DNA from: Salibacterium halotolerans
GTDB lineage: Bacteria > Bacillota > Bacilli > Bacillales > Marinococcaceae
Direction: 5' to 3'
NCBI RefSeq assembly: GCF_900115625.1
Contig: NZ_FOXD01000004.1
Location: 62,001 to 126,000 of the forward strand
DNA: 64,000 nt
Part shown: positions 36,770-49,471 of the stretch, piece after piece
Position numbering within the stretch: position 1 is the first letter of the stretch
Layout of the letters: every line of letters starts with the position of its first letter
Made by a program: the position numbers and the translations under genes
The notes under the pieces: generated by a model
Told to the model about the DNA's origin: nothing
Databases searched by the model: none
Seen by the model: the letters and a program-made list of their open reading frames with translations, nothing else

Positions 36770-37363
36770 ATGAAACTGGCTGTTTTTGCATCCGGCAGCG
36801 GCTCCAACTTCCAGGCTGTCGCCGACGCAGCGGCAGAAAACAGAATCGATGCCGGCATTGCCGTGCTCGTCTGTGATAAACCGGACGCGTGCGTAGTGGA
36901 GCGGGCGGAGGCGATGAACATCCCGGTATTTTCGTTTCGTCCGAAAAACTATGAAAACAAAGCTGCATTTGAGCAGGAAATTGTGGAAGAGCTGCAGAAG
37001 AAGGAAGTCGACCTCATTGTTCTTGCCGGCTATATGCGCCTTGTCGGAGATACACTGTTGACGGCGTTTCAAAAACGTATGATAAACATCCATCCTTCCC
37101 TGCTTCCGGCTTTTCCAGGTTTGAATGCTGTGGAGCAGGCATGGGAAGCTGGTGTGAAAGTGACCGGCGTTACCGTTCATGAAGTCGATCAGGGAATGGA
37201 TTCCGGAACGATTATTGCCCAGGAAGCGGTAGCTGTGAAACCGTCCGATTCCCTCGCCTCATTGACAAAAGCCGTACAGGCCGTGGAACATCGGTTGTAT
37301 CCGGATACGATTCAGTTTTTACTTAGAGAGCGATTATCTCAGGGAGGAGCGATGCACCAATGA
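36770..37363 (+). CDS. purN: Phosphoribosylglycinamide formyltransferase, 197 aa
   Basis: PurN transfers a formyl group from 10-formyltetrahydrofolate to GAR. The N-terminal phosphate loop is [14 protein letters not shown]. The catalytic Asn-His-Asp set is seen in [14 protein letters not shown] and in [16 protein letters not shown]. The length is standard. It abuts purM and overlaps purH by four bases. Confidence 0.97.
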   Translation: MKLAVFASGSGSNFQAVADAAAENRIDAGIAVLVCDKPDACVVERAEAMNIPVFSFRPKNYENKAAFEQEIVEELQKKEVDLIVLAGYMRLVGDTLLTAFQKRMINIHPSLLPAFPGLNAVEQAWEAGVKVTGVTVHEVDQGMDSGTIIAQEAVAVKPSDSLASLTKAVQAVEHRLYPDTIQFLLRERLSQGGAMHQ

Positions 37364-38901
37364 GCATCAAACGAGCACTCATCAGTGTTTCCAATAAAGA
37401 AGGAATCCTGCCTTTTGCCAAGCAGCTTGAAGCTGCCGGGGTGGAAATTATCTCTACAGGCGGGACGAGCCGCGTGCTGCAGGAAGGCGGGGTGGACGTG
37501 ATCGGCATTTCCGACGTCACCGGGTTTCCGGAAATTCTCGATGGACGCGTGAAGACGCTGCATCCGTATATTCACAGCGGCCTTCTGGCTATGCGGGACA
37601 ACGAGAAACACCAAAAGCAGCTTGAAGAACATCAGATTATCCCGATTGACCTCGTCGTCGTCAATCTTTATCCGTTTAAAGAAACGATTGAAAAGCCGGA
37701 CACGCCGTTTGAAGAAGCGATTGAAAACATCGACATCGGCGGCCCGGGCATGCTGCGCGCAGCAGCCAAAAATCATAAACATGTCACAGTCGTCACCGAT
37801 CCGGCGGACTACGATTCGATTTTGAATGATATCAAAGAAAACGGGGATACCGCAGACGGGACAAAAGCCGGTCTGGCTGCGAAAGTATTCCGCCATACCG
37901 CTTCCTACGACGCGCTTGTTGCCAACTACTTAACCGAGCATACCGGTGAACAGTATCCGGAAACATTCACCGTCACTTACGAGAAAAAACAGGATCTCCG
38001 TTACGGAGAAAATCCACATCAGCAGGCTGCTTTCTACCGGGAGCCGATCGGTCCGATGAGCTCTGTTGCGAATGCTATCCAGCTGCACGGCAAGGAGCTG
38101 TCCTACAATAATATCAACGATGCCGAAGCGGCTCTTGATATTATCAAGGAATTCAGCATGCCCGCTGCCGTTGCCGTGAAACATATGAACCCATGCGGGG
38201 TTGGAATTGGAGACTCCATCACAGAAGCGTACGAAAAAGCGTACGACTCCGATCCTGTCTCCATTTTCGGCGGCATTACCGCATTCAACCGTGAAGTGGA
38301 TGAGCAGACAGCACAGCAGTTAAAAGAGATTTTTCTCGAGATCATTATCGCGCCGTCGTTCAGCCAGGAAGCACTCGATGTTCTGACACGGAAGAAAAAC
38401 ATCCGCCTTCTTAAAATTGCGATGGAGGAGGAAACACCGCGTGAACGCTCGCAGATTACGTCCATCCACGGCGGCGCTTTGATTCAGGATGAAGACCGCT
38501 TAGGGTTTCTCGATGCTGATATCAAAGTCGTGACCGACCGTGATCCGACAGAGAACGAATGGCAGGATCTGAAACTGGCCTGGAAAGTGGTCAAGCACGT
38601 GAAGTCCAATGCGATTCTGCTTGCCAAAGATCAGCAGACTATAGGTGTCGGCGCCGGGCAGATGAACCGGGTCGGATCCGCTGAAATCGCTGCTGCGCAG
38701 GCGGGAGAGAAAGCCAAGGGCAGCGCCATGGGCTCCGACGCCTTTTTCCCGATGAAAGACACAGTGGAAGCGGCCGGGGAAGCCGGTGTGAGCGCCATTA
38801 TCCAGCCGGGCGGCTCGATCCGGGACGAAGAATCGATTGAAAAAGCCAACGAACTCGGCATTGCCATGGTCTTTACCGGCATGCGCCATTTTAAACACTG
38901 A
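37360..38901 (+). CDS. purH: Bifunctional AICAR transformylase/IMP cyclohydrolase, 513 aa
   Basis: PurH performs the last two steps to IMP. The N-terminal MGS-like IMP cyclohydrolase domain (about residues 1-195) has [18 protein letters not shown] and [16 protein letters not shown]. The transformylase domain has [14 protein letters not shown], the catalytic Lys-His in [14 protein letters not shown], and [19 protein letters not shown], ending GMRHFKH. The start overlaps the purN stop. Confidence 0.97.
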   Translation: MSIKRALISVSNKEGILPFAKQLEAAGVEIISTGGTSRVLQEGGVDVIGISDVTGFPEILDGRVKTLHPYIHSGLLAMRDNEKHQKQLEEHQIIPIDLVVVNLYPFKETIEKPDTPFEEAIENIDIGGPGMLRAAAKNHKHVTVVTDPADYDSILNDIKENGDTADGTKAGLAAKVFRHTASYDALVANYLTEHTGEQYPETFTVTYEKKQDLRYGENPHQQAAFYREPIGPMSSVANAIQLHGKELSYNNINDAEAALDIIKEFSMPAAVAVKHMNPCGVGIGDSITEAYEKAYDSDPVSIFGGITAFNREVDEQTAQQLKEIFLEIIIAPSFSQEALDVLTRKKNIRLLKIAMEEETPRERSQITSIHGGALIQDEDRLGFLDADIKVVTDRDPTENEWQDLKLAWKVVKHVKSNAILLAKDQQTIGVGAGQMNRVGSAEIAAAQAGEKAKGSAMGSDAFFPMKDTVEAAGEAGVSAIIQPGGSIRDEESIEKANELGIAMVFTGMRHFKH

Positions 38902-38930
38902 TGGGATACAACGAAGGAGGAGTCGCACTC

Positions 38931-40181
38931 ATGAACGTGCTGATTGTCGGCGGAGGCGGCCGCGAACATGCGCTGGCCCGCGCGTTTGCAGAAAGCCCGC
39001 AGGTGGATACCGTGTACGCGGCACCGGGGAATGCAGGCATGAAACAGACAGCTGTATGTGTAAATGTAAACGAAGAGGATGCCGGCAGTCTCACGGCGTT
39101 CGCCGCAAAAAACGATATCGATCTGACGGTGGTGGGGCCGGAAGCTCCTCTGCTGGAAGGGATCGTCAATGCGTTTCAGGAAGCCGGGCTCACCGTGTTT
39201 GGACCGACAAAGGAAGCAGCCGCCATTGAGGGCAGCAAATCTTTTGCGAAAGCATTTATGGAGCGCCACCGCATCCCAACCGGCACGTACAAGGTGACGT
39301 CGGACTATGACGAGGCGCTTCGGCATGTAGAAAACGAAGGTGTTCCGATTGTCATTAAAGCAGACGGTCTCGCTGCCGGTAAAGGAGTAACCGTCGCCTT
39401 TACAAAAGAAGAGGCAAAAACAGCGCTCCGCGATATTCTGCTCGATGACAAATTCGGGGAAGCCGGGGCAAGTGTTGTGCTCGAGGAATACCTGGAAGGC
39501 GAAGAACTTTCCCTGATGGCGTTTGTGCACGGCACGACGGTTGTGCCGATGGTCGGAGCGCAGGATCATAAACGTGCTTTTGACGGTGATCAGGGGCCGA
39601 ATACAGGCGGCATGGGCGCTTACAGTCCGGTTCCGCAGTTCGATGATGTGGACGTCGAACGGGCGGTCCGTGATGTTTTGCAGCCGGCGGCGGACGGTCT
39701 TGCTGCAGAAGGACGCTCTTTTACCGGCATTTTATATGCGGGACTGATGATGACCGTGGACGGACCGAAAGTGGTGGAATTCAACGCCCGCTTCGGCGAC
39801 CCGGAAGCCCAGGTTGTGCTGCCGCGTCTTGACTCGGACCTGGCATCGGTTATGACGGAGCTTCTGGACGGCGGTCGTCCTTCCCTGACCTGGTCCGGCG
39901 ACGCGGTTCTCGGCGTAGTCGCCGCGTCCAAAGGTTATCCCGGGTCATATGATAAAGGCGTTCCGATTACTCACGTTCCGGACTCCGATCTGCTCTTTTT
40001 TGCCGGAGCCGGGGAAGAAAACGATACTTATGTCACAGCCGGCGGCAGAGTGCTGCTGCTCGCCGAAAAAGCAGCCACGCTCCAAGAAGCCCAAACCGCT
40101 GTTTATGAGAAACTGAAAGACCTTGATACGACCAACCTTTTTTACCGTACCGATATAGGGCGTAACGTTATAAAAGACTAA
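38931..40181 (+). CDS. purD: Phosphoribosylamine-glycine ligase (GAR synthetase), 416 aa
   Basis: PurD ligates glycine to phosphoribosylamine with ATP. The N-terminal fold begins MNVLIVGGGGREHALA, the ATP-grasp lid has VIKADGLAAGKGVTVAF, and metal and ATP ligands are in VVEFNARFGDPEAQVVLPRL. I chose ATG 38931 with GAAGGAGG eleven bases upstream; an ATG at 38901 overlaps the purH stop and has no site. It is the last gene of the pur operon and is followed by a strong terminator. Confidence 0.97.
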   Translation: MNVLIVGGGGREHALARAFAESPQVDTVYAAPGNAGMKQTAVCVNVNEEDAGSLTAFAAKNDIDLTVVGPEAPLLEGIVNAFQEAGLTVFGPTKEAAAIEGSKSFAKAFMERHRIPTGTYKVTSDYDEALRHVENEGVPIVIKADGLAAGKGVTVAFTKEEAKTALRDILLDDKFGEAGASVVLEEYLEGEELSLMAFVHGTTVVPMVGAQDHKRAFDGDQGPNTGGMGAYSPVPQFDDVDVERAVRDVLQPAADGLAAEGRSFTGILYAGLMMTVDGPKVVEFNARFGDPEAQVVLPRLDSDLASVMTELLDGGRPSLTWSGDAVLGVVAASKGYPGSYDKGVPITHVPDSDLLFFAGAGEENDTYVTAGGRVLLLAEKAATLQEAQTAVYEKLKDLDTTNLFYRTDIGRNVIKD

Positions 40182-40204
40182 CGAAGCATTATCTTAAAAT
40201 CAAG

Positions 40205-40243
40205 AAAAAACGGAGGCAGGGACAACATCCCGCTCCGTTTTTT
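40205..40243 (+). terminator. Intrinsic terminator of the pur operon
   Basis: AAAAAACGGAG pairs with CTCCGTTTTTT, with an inner GGGA/TCCC stem, followed by the T run. It lies 24 bases after the purD stop. Confidence 0.9.
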
Positions 40244-40265
40244 CTAATGATTTTAGTGATTCATG

Positions 40266-40375
40266 CCGGGCTTCGTTCGTTTTCGACAAAACTTCGCTCG
40301 ATTGTTTCGTAATTTCGCCCGCTATCGACAATATTCCGCTCGTTTTCCTCTTGATTCCGCCCGCAAAACGCAAAT
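40266..40375 (-). repeat. 21-bp repeat array, copy A (minus orientation)
   Basis: Read on the minus strand, about five imperfect units follow the pattern AAAGCGGGCGAAATNNTGTCG, for example GCGGGCGGAATCA, ACGAGCGGAATATTGTCG and GCGGGCGAAATTACG. The same unit occurs in the opposite orientation at 60.4 and 61.5 kb. The stretch between purD and the next gene holds nothing else apart from the terminator. Confidence 0.65.
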
Positions 40376-40450
40376 ATTTTTTGTTAGATTATTTACGAAA
40401 ACAGCATGAAATTCAGTTTTCATTTGTTAAAATCGTAACATCAACTTGAC

Positions 40451-40708
40451 TTATGATTCATGCATGTTATGATGTTCCGGTGTGTTTTTTGCGGTCTGAC
40501 GGTCTCCGGTCATCATATCATACAGCTTGATCGTCGGGCAGAACCGGGTGATACCTTCAGCGACTTTCATGGCACCGAGCACCAGGCATATCAAATGATC
40601 CTCCGGTTCCCGGCGCACCCGCGAAGAACGGGCATTGGCCCAGAAAAGAAGCACCAGACCAATCACAATGCGGCAGAATGCCTGAGTCATACCGATATTA
40701 GGGCGCAT
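40451..40708 (-). CDS. DUF2892-like small membrane protein, 85 aa
   Basis: The N-terminus MRPNIGMTQAFCRIVIGLVL matches the opening of DUF2892 proteins (KPNVGxxDRxxRxxxGLxL). A second hydrophobic segment, LICLVLGAMKVAEGITRFCP, ends in the typical FCP. The C-terminal 25 residues are polar and His-rich. AAAGGAG lies upstream of the ATG. Such proteins are small inner-membrane proteins of unknown role. It is the only minus-strand gene between the pur operon and yerA. Confidence 0.75.
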   Translation of the reverse strand: MRPNIGMTQAFCRIVIGLVLLFWANARSSRVRREPEDHLICLVLGAMKVAEGITRFCPTIKLYDMMTGDRQTAKNTPEHHNMHES

Positions 40709-40859
40709 ACCTAATTCTCCTTTCTTTACGGAAAGTTAAAATTCTTGTCACTTTCCTTTTATAGAGTAACGAACTAAAACATGGTAGAATAAAGGTATCC
40801 AGAAACGCATAGAGGATAAAAATCTGGATAAATGAATACGATAAGATAACCAAAACACG

Positions 40860-42629
40860 ATGGACAGAAAGCAGGTGAAATGGTTGGCTGCACAGCAATT
40901 GTTTCCTTGGGATAAAGAGACGCTCCGGAGCCACCTTTCCGTATTGCGCGGGGAAAAGGCACCGAGCAGAGTACTGCAGAATGCAACGTATTTAAGCAGC
41001 GCCCGTAAAGCGTGGCTCGAAGGACACATCTGGATTTACGAAGACCGGATTGTATATGCCGGAAAAGACTGGCCCGCCATTACAACAGACACTGACATTA
41101 CGGACTGCAGCGGGAAATATGTCGTTCCGGGCTACATTGAACCACATGCTCATCCGTTTCAGTTATATAATCCCCATACACTGGCCGAGTATGCATCCCT
41201 GCGTGGAACGACTACGCTGGTGAATGACAACATGTTTTTCTTTTTAAATATTGAAAAAGAGAAAGCGCTTACACTAGTTGAGGATCTCAATCAGCTCCCG
41301 ACGTCCATGTTCTGGTGGGCGCGATACGATGCGCAGACCGAACTGGAAGAAGAAGACTCGATTTTTTCACCGTCCCAGATGAAGGCGTGGCTTGAGCATC
41401 CTCTCGTCCTTCAGGGCGGCGAGCTGACATCCTGGCCGAAAGTAATGACCGGGGACGATACCGTGCTGCACTGGATGCAGTACACAAAAGAACTGAACAA
41501 ACCGATTGAAGGCCACCTGCCCGGTGCCTCCGCCCGTACAATCAATCAGATGGCGCTGCTCGGCGTGACCGGAGACCACGAAGCCATGACCGGCGAAGAA
41601 GCGCTGCGGCGCCTGGATGCCGGTATGACAACGTCCCTTCGTTATTCATCCATCCGGCCGGACCTTCCGGTGATTCTTGAGGAACTGCTGGAAGCAGGCA
41701 TCACCGATTTCAGCCGTTTTACCTTCAATACCGACGGGTCGACGCCGTCCTTTTACAAACAAGGCGTCATTGATAAAACCATTGCGATCGCGCTGGAAAA
41801 AGGTGTTCCGGAGATTGAAGCGTACGAGATGGGAAGCTACAACAACGCCCGCCATTTCGGGGTTGATGACGAAATCGGCATGATCGCGCCCGGCCGCATC
41901 GCACACCTCAATATTCTTGAGAGCCCGCAGAACCCGGTTCCGGAAGCTGTTATGGCGAAAGGAAGCTGGATTCTAAAAGACGGAGAGAACCATTATCCGC
42001 CGCGCGATTTCAAATGGTCGTCCTACGGGGTGCATCCGTTCATGATCGACTGGCACCTGCGCGAGGAAGACCTTCACTTTTCGATGCCGATGGGAATCGA
42101 GCTCGTCAATTCTGTTATTCTGAAGCCATATCAAATGACAATTGATGTAACAACCGATGAGTTGAATGAAGACCATGACCAGTGCTTTTTCGTCATGTTT
42201 GACCGCTTCGGCAAATGGCGCATCAATACGGTGATCAAAGGGTTCGGCACGAGTATCGGCGGATTTGCCACCACCTACTCCAATACCGGCGACATTGTTT
42301 TGATCGGTAAAAAGAAAAAAGATATGGTAAAAGCATTCAATGAACTGAAAAATCATGACGGCGGCATGTTTCTTGTGGAAGACGAACAGGTGATTGAAAG
42401 CATTCCGCTGAAGCTGTTCGGCGCTATGTCCCTTGAGCCGATGGGCAATGTCATCGAACAGCACGAACGGATGGATCAGGCGCTGAAAGCACGCGGTTAT
42501 CCTCACGAAGATCCGGTCTACAGCATGCTCTTTTTCTCGTCCACCCATCTGCCTTATATCCGGATTACCCAGAAGGGAATTTTCGATGTACACAAAAAAA
42601 CGGTACTCTTTCCTTCGATTATGCGCTGA
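40860..42629 (+). CDS. Adenine deaminase-like amidohydrolase, 589 aa (YerA type)
   Basis: A metal-dependent amidohydrolase of the adenine deaminase family. The metal-binding motif is VVPGYIEPHAHPFQLYNP near residue 90. GHLPGASARTINQMA, TGDHEAMTGEEALRRLDAGM and FNTDGSTPSFYKQG carry later metal and active-site residues. The C-terminal adenine-deaminase domain is present with GGFATTYSNTGDIVLIG. It matches B. subtilis YerA in length and place between the pur genes and yerB. YerA-type proteins are only putative adenine deaminases. The ATG at 40860 lacks a clear ribosome-binding site; GTG 40875 or TTG 40884 (after AGGTGA) are alternatives. Confidence 0.87.
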   Translation: MDRKQVKWLAAQQLFPWDKETLRSHLSVLRGEKAPSRVLQNATYLSSARKAWLEGHIWIYEDRIVYAGKDWPAITTDTDITDCSGKYVVPGYIEPHAHPFQLYNPHTLAEYASLRGTTTLVNDNMFFFLNIEKEKALTLVEDLNQLPTSMFWWARYDAQTELEEEDSIFSPSQMKAWLEHPLVLQGGELTSWPKVMTGDDTVLHWMQYTKELNKPIEGHLPGASARTINQMALLGVTGDHEAMTGEEALRRLDAGMTTSLRYSSIRPDLPVILEELLEAGITDFSRFTFNTDGSTPSFYKQGVIDKTIAIALEKGVPEIEAYEMGSYNNARHFGVDDEIGMIAPGRIAHLNILESPQNPVPEAVMAKGSWILKDGENHYPPRDFKWSSYGVHPFMIDWHLREEDLHFSMPMGIELVNSVILKPYQMTIDVTTDELNEDHDQCFFVMFDRFGKWRINTVIKGFGTSIGGFATTYSNTGDIVLIGKKKKDMVKAFNELKNHDGGMFLVEDEQVIESIPLKLFGAMSLEPMGNVIEQHERMDQALKARGYPHEDPVYSMLFFSSTHLPYIRITQKGIFDVHKKTVLFPSIMR

Positions 42630-42678
42630 TGTACGGTAAACTAAAGAAAAAAGCATAAGAAAAAAGGAAGGCAGTCCC

Positions 42679-43773
42679 ATGAAAAAAATGATTTGGACCG
42701 GGGCGCTGGCCGCGTGTGTGTTTACAGCAGGCGGATGCGCTCCGGAGGAGACTTCGACTGAAAACGAAACGACGGAAATAGAAGGCGTGGACGCGGAACA
42801 GGAAACGGTATCGCAGGAGCCTGATAATCAGCAGGAATCTGTAAAGGAACCAAAGCAGGAAGAGTCATATTATGAAGCAGTGGAACCGTTGACCGGCGAG
42901 GGGACCAATGAAGTACCGCCTGAGCGGCCCCTTGCCGTTATGATCAACAATCATCCCGACGCAAGGCCGCAGACAGGTCTGGCGGACGCGGATATTGTGT
43001 ATGAAGCGCTGACGGAAGGGGAATTGACGCGGTTTCTCGCGATTTATCAAAGCGCACATCCCGAAGAGATCGGTCCGGTCCGCAGTGCAAGAGATTATTT
43101 TGTCAACCTGGCAGAAGGCTATGATGCGATGTATGTAGCCCACGGCTGGAGTCCCGGGGCCCGCCGGATGCTGCAGTCGGGCGGTGTGCCTTATTTAAAC
43201 GGCCTGTTTTATGACGGTACTCTTTTTCACAGGTCAAATGAAAGAAGGGCGCCTCATAACTCCTACATAGATTATGAGGATGCGGTGAGCGGGCTCGAAA
43301 ACAAGGGATATGAACTGCAAAAAGACGTCCCGGCCAATTTTTACAAAAAAGACGGATTTTCCGCTTCGTCCGCTGCCCCGGCCGAAGACGTTTCCGTTTG
43401 GTACAGCGATAAATATGTTGTACAATTTTCATATAACCAAGAGGACGGAACTTACGAGCGTTCCAGTGACAATACCGCGTTTACAGGGGAAAAAGCGGCG
43501 GAGCAGATAGAAGCCTCCAATGTCTTTATTATCGAAGCTCCGCACCGGGTCGTCGATGAAGCCGGCCGCCGGAAGATTAATATCGAAGACGGCGGTTCCG
43601 GTCTGCTGCTGCAGCATGGCGAAGCACTGGAGGTACAATGGAGAAACGAGGGAGGACGGCTTCTTCCGTATAAGAACGGCGAAAAAGTTCCGTTTCAACC
43701 CGGAAAAACGTGGATTAATGTGATACCGGCCTCTCCGGGTCTGGAAGAAAGCGTGGAAGGTATCGAATCGTAA
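42679..43773 (+). CDS. yerB: DUF3048 domain lipoprotein, 364 aa (YerB)
   Basis: A lipoprotein signal peptide (MKKMIWTGALAACVFTAGGC) with lipobox TAGGC predicts anchoring to the outer face of the membrane. An acidic, Gln/Glu-rich linker spans residues 21-60. The DUF3048 domain begins RPLAVMINNHPDARPQTGLA and includes VYEALTEGELTRFLAIYQS, EEIGPVRSARDYFV, HRSNERRAPHNSYID and KTWINVIPASPG near the end. AAGGAAGG precedes the ATG. It sits between yerA and yerC as in B. subtilis. Molecular function is unknown. Confidence 0.9.
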   Translation: MKKMIWTGALAACVFTAGGCAPEETSTENETTEIEGVDAEQETVSQEPDNQQESVKEPKQEESYYEAVEPLTGEGTNEVPPERPLAVMINNHPDARPQTGLADADIVYEALTEGELTRFLAIYQSAHPEEIGPVRSARDYFVNLAEGYDAMYVAHGWSPGARRMLQSGGVPYLNGLFYDGTLFHRSNERRAPHNSYIDYEDAVSGLENKGYELQKDVPANFYKKDGFSASSAAPAEDVSVWYSDKYVVQFSYNQEDGTYERSSDNTAFTGEKAAEQIEASNVFIIEAPHRVVDEAGRRKINIEDGGSGLLLQHGEALEVQWRNEGGRLLPYKNGEKVPFQPGKTWINVIPASPGLEESVEGIES

Positions 43774-43826
43774 CGGTTTTTACCAGAGTCCGTCCAAGTA
43801 TTCGCAGAAAACGAGGTGTAATCCCA

Positions 43827-44141
43827 TTGCAGATTGATAAATTACGAGGGAATGAACTGGATCAGCTGTTCCGGGCCATTTTGTCTCTGCAGAGTGTAGA
43901 AGAATGCTATGAATTTTTTGATGACCTGTGCACCATCAATGAAATCCAGTCGCTCGCCCAGCGGCTGGAAGTGGCGCGGATGCTTCAGCACGGGCATACC
44001 TATCATAAGATTGAAACAGAGACAGGAGCCAGCACGGCTACCATTTCCAGGGTGAAGCGCTGCCTTAACTTCGGCAATGACAGCTACCAGCTGACACTCG
44101 ACCGTGTACGCGAACAGGAAAAAAAGGAAAAGCAGCAATAG
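43827..44141 (+). CDS. yerC: YerC/YecD family TrpR-related protein, 104 aa
   Basis: A small DNA-binding protein of the TrpR superfamily. The helical core is ILSLQSVEECYEFFDDLCTI, then EIQSLAQRLEVARMLQHG, and the helix-turn-helix is KIETETGASTATISRVKRCL. The start is TTG 43827, eight bases after GAGGTG. Target genes are not known. A strong terminator follows. Confidence 0.92.
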   Translation: MQIDKLRGNELDQLFRAILSLQSVEECYEFFDDLCTINEIQSLAQRLEVARMLQHGHTYHKIETETGASTATISRVKRCLNFGNDSYQLTLDRVREQEKKEKQQ

Positions 44142-44146
44142 AACAT

Positions 44147-44191
44147 ACTGTCTTTCAAGGTGGGACGCTGCATCTTGAAGACAGTTTTTTT
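44147..44191 (+). terminator. Intrinsic terminator after yerC
   Basis: ACTGTCTTTCAAG pairs with CTTGAAGACAGT (nearly perfect) around a 14-base loop and runs into seven T. Confidence 0.9.
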
Positions 44192-44363
44192 ATTAGAAAA
44201 GCGTAAGCGTCCCGGGAGGTTTTTAAAAATGAACCGGCGGCACTGCTGGATTATTCGAGATAGATAAGCGCGGAACAGGGACGATCGGCCTTTTGAGGGA
44301 GCCTTTTGTTTTTGCTATAATTAGATGTTGGAAAAGGAATTAGACGTAAGTGGAGGAACAGCC

Positions 44364-45065
44364 ATGCTTGACTATACAGAATGGCGCCACGTGTTCAAAC
44401 TGGACCCGGCGCGGGAGATCGATGACATCTCCTTTGAAAAAATCTGCGAATCAGGAACGGACGCGGTCATTGTCGGTGGAAGTGACGGTGTCACCCTCGA
44501 CAACACACTGGCGCTGTTATCAAGAGTCCGCCGGTACGCGGTGGCCTGCGCTCTGGAAGTGTCGACGCTTGAGGCGGTAACTCCGGGTTTTGATTATTTT
44601 CTGATTCCGACGGTCCTGAATGCCGGGGATACACGCTGGGTAACCGGACTTCATCATCAGGCGCTGAAAGACTACGGTATGCTCATGGACTGGGATACCA
44701 TCATTGCGGAAGGGTACTGCATTCTAAATCCGGATGCCAAGGCAGCGGCATTAACCGAAGCGGATGCGTCGTTTGACGAGGAAGACGTCCGGGCGGCAGC
44801 GCTCATGGCCGACCGTCTTTTTCATCTGCCTGTGTTTTATCTCGAGTACAGCGGCATGTACGGAGATCCGTCGGTTGTAAAGGCGGCGGCAGAAAGTCTG
44901 GAAGAGGCGCGCCTGTTCTACGGCGGTGGTATCCGAACGGCAGAGCAGGCCCGGGAAATGGCAGCAGATGCTGATACCGTGATTGTAGGAAATATCGTGT
45001 ATGAAAATCTGAACACAGCGCTGTCTACCGTTAATGCTGTCAAAAATAGTAGCGCAAATAAATGA
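44364..45065 (+). CDS. pcrB: Heptaprenylglyceryl phosphate synthase, 233 aa
   Basis: PcrB condenses sn-glycerol-1-phosphate with heptaprenyl diphosphate on a TIM barrel, an archaeal-type ether-lipid step found in Bacillales. Recognisable stretches are WRHVFKLDPAREIDD, DAVIVGGSDGVTLDN, YFLIPTVLNAGDTRWVTG, FYLEYSGMYGDPSVVKAA and LFYGGGIRTAEQAREMA with VIVGNIVYEN at the phosphate site. I chose ATG 44364 after GTGGAGG; the frame is open to 44325 without a site. It is directly upstream of pcrA. Confidence 0.95.
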   Translation: MLDYTEWRHVFKLDPAREIDDISFEKICESGTDAVIVGGSDGVTLDNTLALLSRVRRYAVACALEVSTLEAVTPGFDYFLIPTVLNAGDTRWVTGLHHQALKDYGMLMDWDTIIAEGYCILNPDAKAAALTEADASFDEEDVRAAALMADRLFHLPVFYLEYSGMYGDPSVVKAAAESLEEARLFYGGGIRTAEQAREMAADADTVIVGNIVYENLNTALSTVNAVKNSSANK

Positions 45066-45116
45066 AATAACGTATAATGAAAGAATCGAACATACGTTTC
45101 ACAGGTGGTGGAAGGA

Positions 45117-47348
45117 TTGCAGCGACAAATCGTGGAAAAAATGCTTAACGGAATGAATCCCCAGCAGCGGGAAGCGGTCCAGCATACGGAAGGACCGCTG
45201 TTAATCATGGCGGGGGCAGGAAGCGGGAAGACAAGAGTGCTGACCCACCGGATGGCCTATTTGATCCGGGAGAAAGGTGTGCCGCCTTTTTCGATTCTTG
45301 CGATCACCTTTACCAACAAGGCGGCCCGGGAGATGAAAGAACGGGCGGCGGAGCTTGTCGGACCGGCGGCGGAAGATATCTGGATGTCGACGTTTCATTC
45401 GATGTGTGTACGGATTCTGCGCCGCGATATCGACCGTATCGGCTTTAACCGCAACTTTTCGATACTTGATGGATCCGACCAGCTGTCTGTTATCAAACAG
45501 ATTCTGAAAGACCGCAACATCGACTCGAAAAAATTCGATCCCCGCGGCATGCTCGGCATGATTTCTTCGTCGAAGAACGTGCTCGAACCGCCGGAGAAGT
45601 TGGCAGAACGCGCCGAGGGTCCGTTTGAAGAGACGGCGGCGGATGTCTATAAAGAATACCAGCGGCGTCTCGGTTCCAACCATGCGCTCGATTTTGATGA
45701 TTTGATCATGCAGACGATCAAGCTGTTCCGCCAGGTTCCGGAAGTTCTCCAGTTTTACCAGCGCAAGTTCCAGTATATTCATGTTGATGAGTATCAGGAC
45801 ACGAACCGGGCCCAGTACGTGCTCGTTAATCTGCTGGCCGAAAAACGCCGCAACATCTGTGTCGTCGGGGATTCCGACCAGTCCATTTATAAGTGGCGGG
45901 GGGCCGACATTCAAAACATTCTGTCGTTTGAGCAGGATTATGAAGACGCACGCTCGATTATGCTCGAGCAGAATTACCGGTCGACGCAGACGATTCTGAA
46001 GGCGGCCAATCATGTGATTCAGAACAATATGGGCCGCAAACCGAAGAAGCTGTGGACTGAAAACGAAGACGGCGCCAGTATTCATTACTTCTGCGGCGCG
46101 GATGAGCGCCAGGAAGCAGCCTATATCGTGGAGCGGATCAGGGAAGCGGTGCAGAGCGGACGGTTCGATTACTCCGATGCCGCCGTGCTGTACCGCACGA
46201 ACGCCCAGTCCCGGATTATAGAGGAAATGTTTCTGAAGTCCAATGTGAATTATAATATGATCGGCGGCACGAAGTTCTACGACCGTAAAGAAATCAAGGA
46301 CGTGCTGGCGTACCTCCGGCTTGTCGCCAATCCCGACGACGACATCAGCCTCCGGCGCATTATCAATGTGCCGAAACGGGGTCTGGGAGCTGCGACGGTC
46401 GATAAAATCGGTGCGTATGCGGATGCCCACGATATTTCCATGTTTGCAGCGCTTCAGGAAGCAGATCAAATCGGCCTCGGTTCCGCCCCGGTAAAAAAGC
46501 TGAATGCTTTTGCTGAACAGCTCGGGCACTGGATTCAGATGCAGGAATACCTGAGTGTCACAGAACTCGTGGAAGAACTCCTTGAAAAGACAGGCTACCG
46601 CGACTCTCTGAAAGAAGACAAGTCGCTGGAGGCACAGAGCCGACTGGAGAACATCGATGAATTCATGTCGGTAACACAGGACTTTGAGAAGAAAAACGAC
46701 GACGTTTCGCTCATCGCGTTTCTGACCGATCTGGCGCTTGTTGCAGATATGAATCAGGATGAGGAAGAAGAGGAGAGCTCCGTCACGATGATGACACTGC
46801 ACTCCGCCAAAGGCCTTGAGTTTCCGCTCGTTTTTCTTGTCGGGATGGAAGAAGGTGTCTTTCCCCACAGCCGTTCCCTGTTTGAACAGGAGGAGATGGA
46901 GGAAGAACGCCGGCTTGCCTATGTCGGGATTACGAGGGCGGAGCAGGAACTTCATCTGACTCATTCAAATATGCGCCAGTTGTATGGACGTACGCAGGTA
47001 AACCCGATGTCGCGGTTTATCGAAGAGCTCCCGGAAGATGTTATCGACCGGGAAAAAGAGGACAAGCCCGACTGGATGAACAGCGGCTCACAGAACAAAA
47101 ATAATTCGCCGTTTGAGCGCCGCAGACAGGCAGCCATGCAGCCTTCAAAAGGACGGTCTATTTCAGCGGACGCAGGCGGAAACCAGTACGACTGGAAGGT
47201 CGGCGACAAAGCACAGCACGGGAAATGGGGAACCGGTACGGTCGTCAGTCTCCACGGCGAAGGAGAAGACATCGAGCTTGATATCGCCTTTCCGACAGAA
47301 GGCGTGAAGCGGCTGTACGCCAAATTCGCTCCGATTACAAAAGTGTAG
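45117..47348 (+). CDS. pcrA: ATP-dependent DNA helicase PcrA (UvrD/Rep family), 743 aa
   Basis: An essential superfamily 1A 3'-5' helicase for repair and plasmid replication. Walker A is [14 protein letters not shown], motif Ia [15 protein letters not shown], Walker [13 protein letters not shown], motif [19 protein letters not shown], motif [10 protein letters not shown], motif [21 protein letters not shown] and motif [17 protein letters not shown]. The C-terminal Tudor-like RNAP-binding region ends with [20 protein letters not shown] favour TTG 45117 eight bases after AGGTGG; GTG 45105 and 45108 are in frame but lie within that site. Confidence 0.96.
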   Translation: MQRQIVEKMLNGMNPQQREAVQHTEGPLLIMAGAGSGKTRVLTHRMAYLIREKGVPPFSILAITFTNKAAREMKERAAELVGPAAEDIWMSTFHSMCVRILRRDIDRIGFNRNFSILDGSDQLSVIKQILKDRNIDSKKFDPRGMLGMISSSKNVLEPPEKLAERAEGPFEETAADVYKEYQRRLGSNHALDFDDLIMQTIKLFRQVPEVLQFYQRKFQYIHVDEYQDTNRAQYVLVNLLAEKRRNICVVGDSDQSIYKWRGADIQNILSFEQDYEDARSIMLEQNYRSTQTILKAANHVIQNNMGRKPKKLWTENEDGASIHYFCGADERQEAAYIVERIREAVQSGRFDYSDAAVLYRTNAQSRIIEEMFLKSNVNYNMIGGTKFYDRKEIKDVLAYLRLVANPDDDISLRRIINVPKRGLGAATVDKIGAYADAHDISMFAALQEADQIGLGSAPVKKLNAFAEQLGHWIQMQEYLSVTELVEELLEKTGYRDSLKEDKSLEAQSRLENIDEFMSVTQDFEKKNDDVSLIAFLTDLALVADMNQDEEEEESSVTMMTLHSAKGLEFPLVFLVGMEEGVFPHSRSLFEQEEMEEERRLAYVGITRAEQELHLTHSNMRQLYGRTQVNPMSRFIEELPEDVIDREKEDKPDWMNSGSQNKNNSPFERRRQAAMQPSKGRSISADAGGNQYDWKVGDKAQHGKWGTGTVVSLHGEGEDIELDIAFPTEGVKRLYAKFAPITKV

Positions 47349-49373
<2,025 letters not shown>

Positions 49374-49471
49374 ATTTTTTTGGGACAGCAGCGCTGGATA
49401 AACATGCCATCATCATGTAAGATGGAAACCGGAGAACGAGACGACGTTCAGATAAATGAGGAGATGGAACA

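Noticed and set aside
45201-46964. 587-aa minus-strand ORF opposite pcrA
   Set aside because: It is a shadow of the pcrA coding frame; composition is His/Arg/Phe-rich without motifs, and pcrA is unambiguous.
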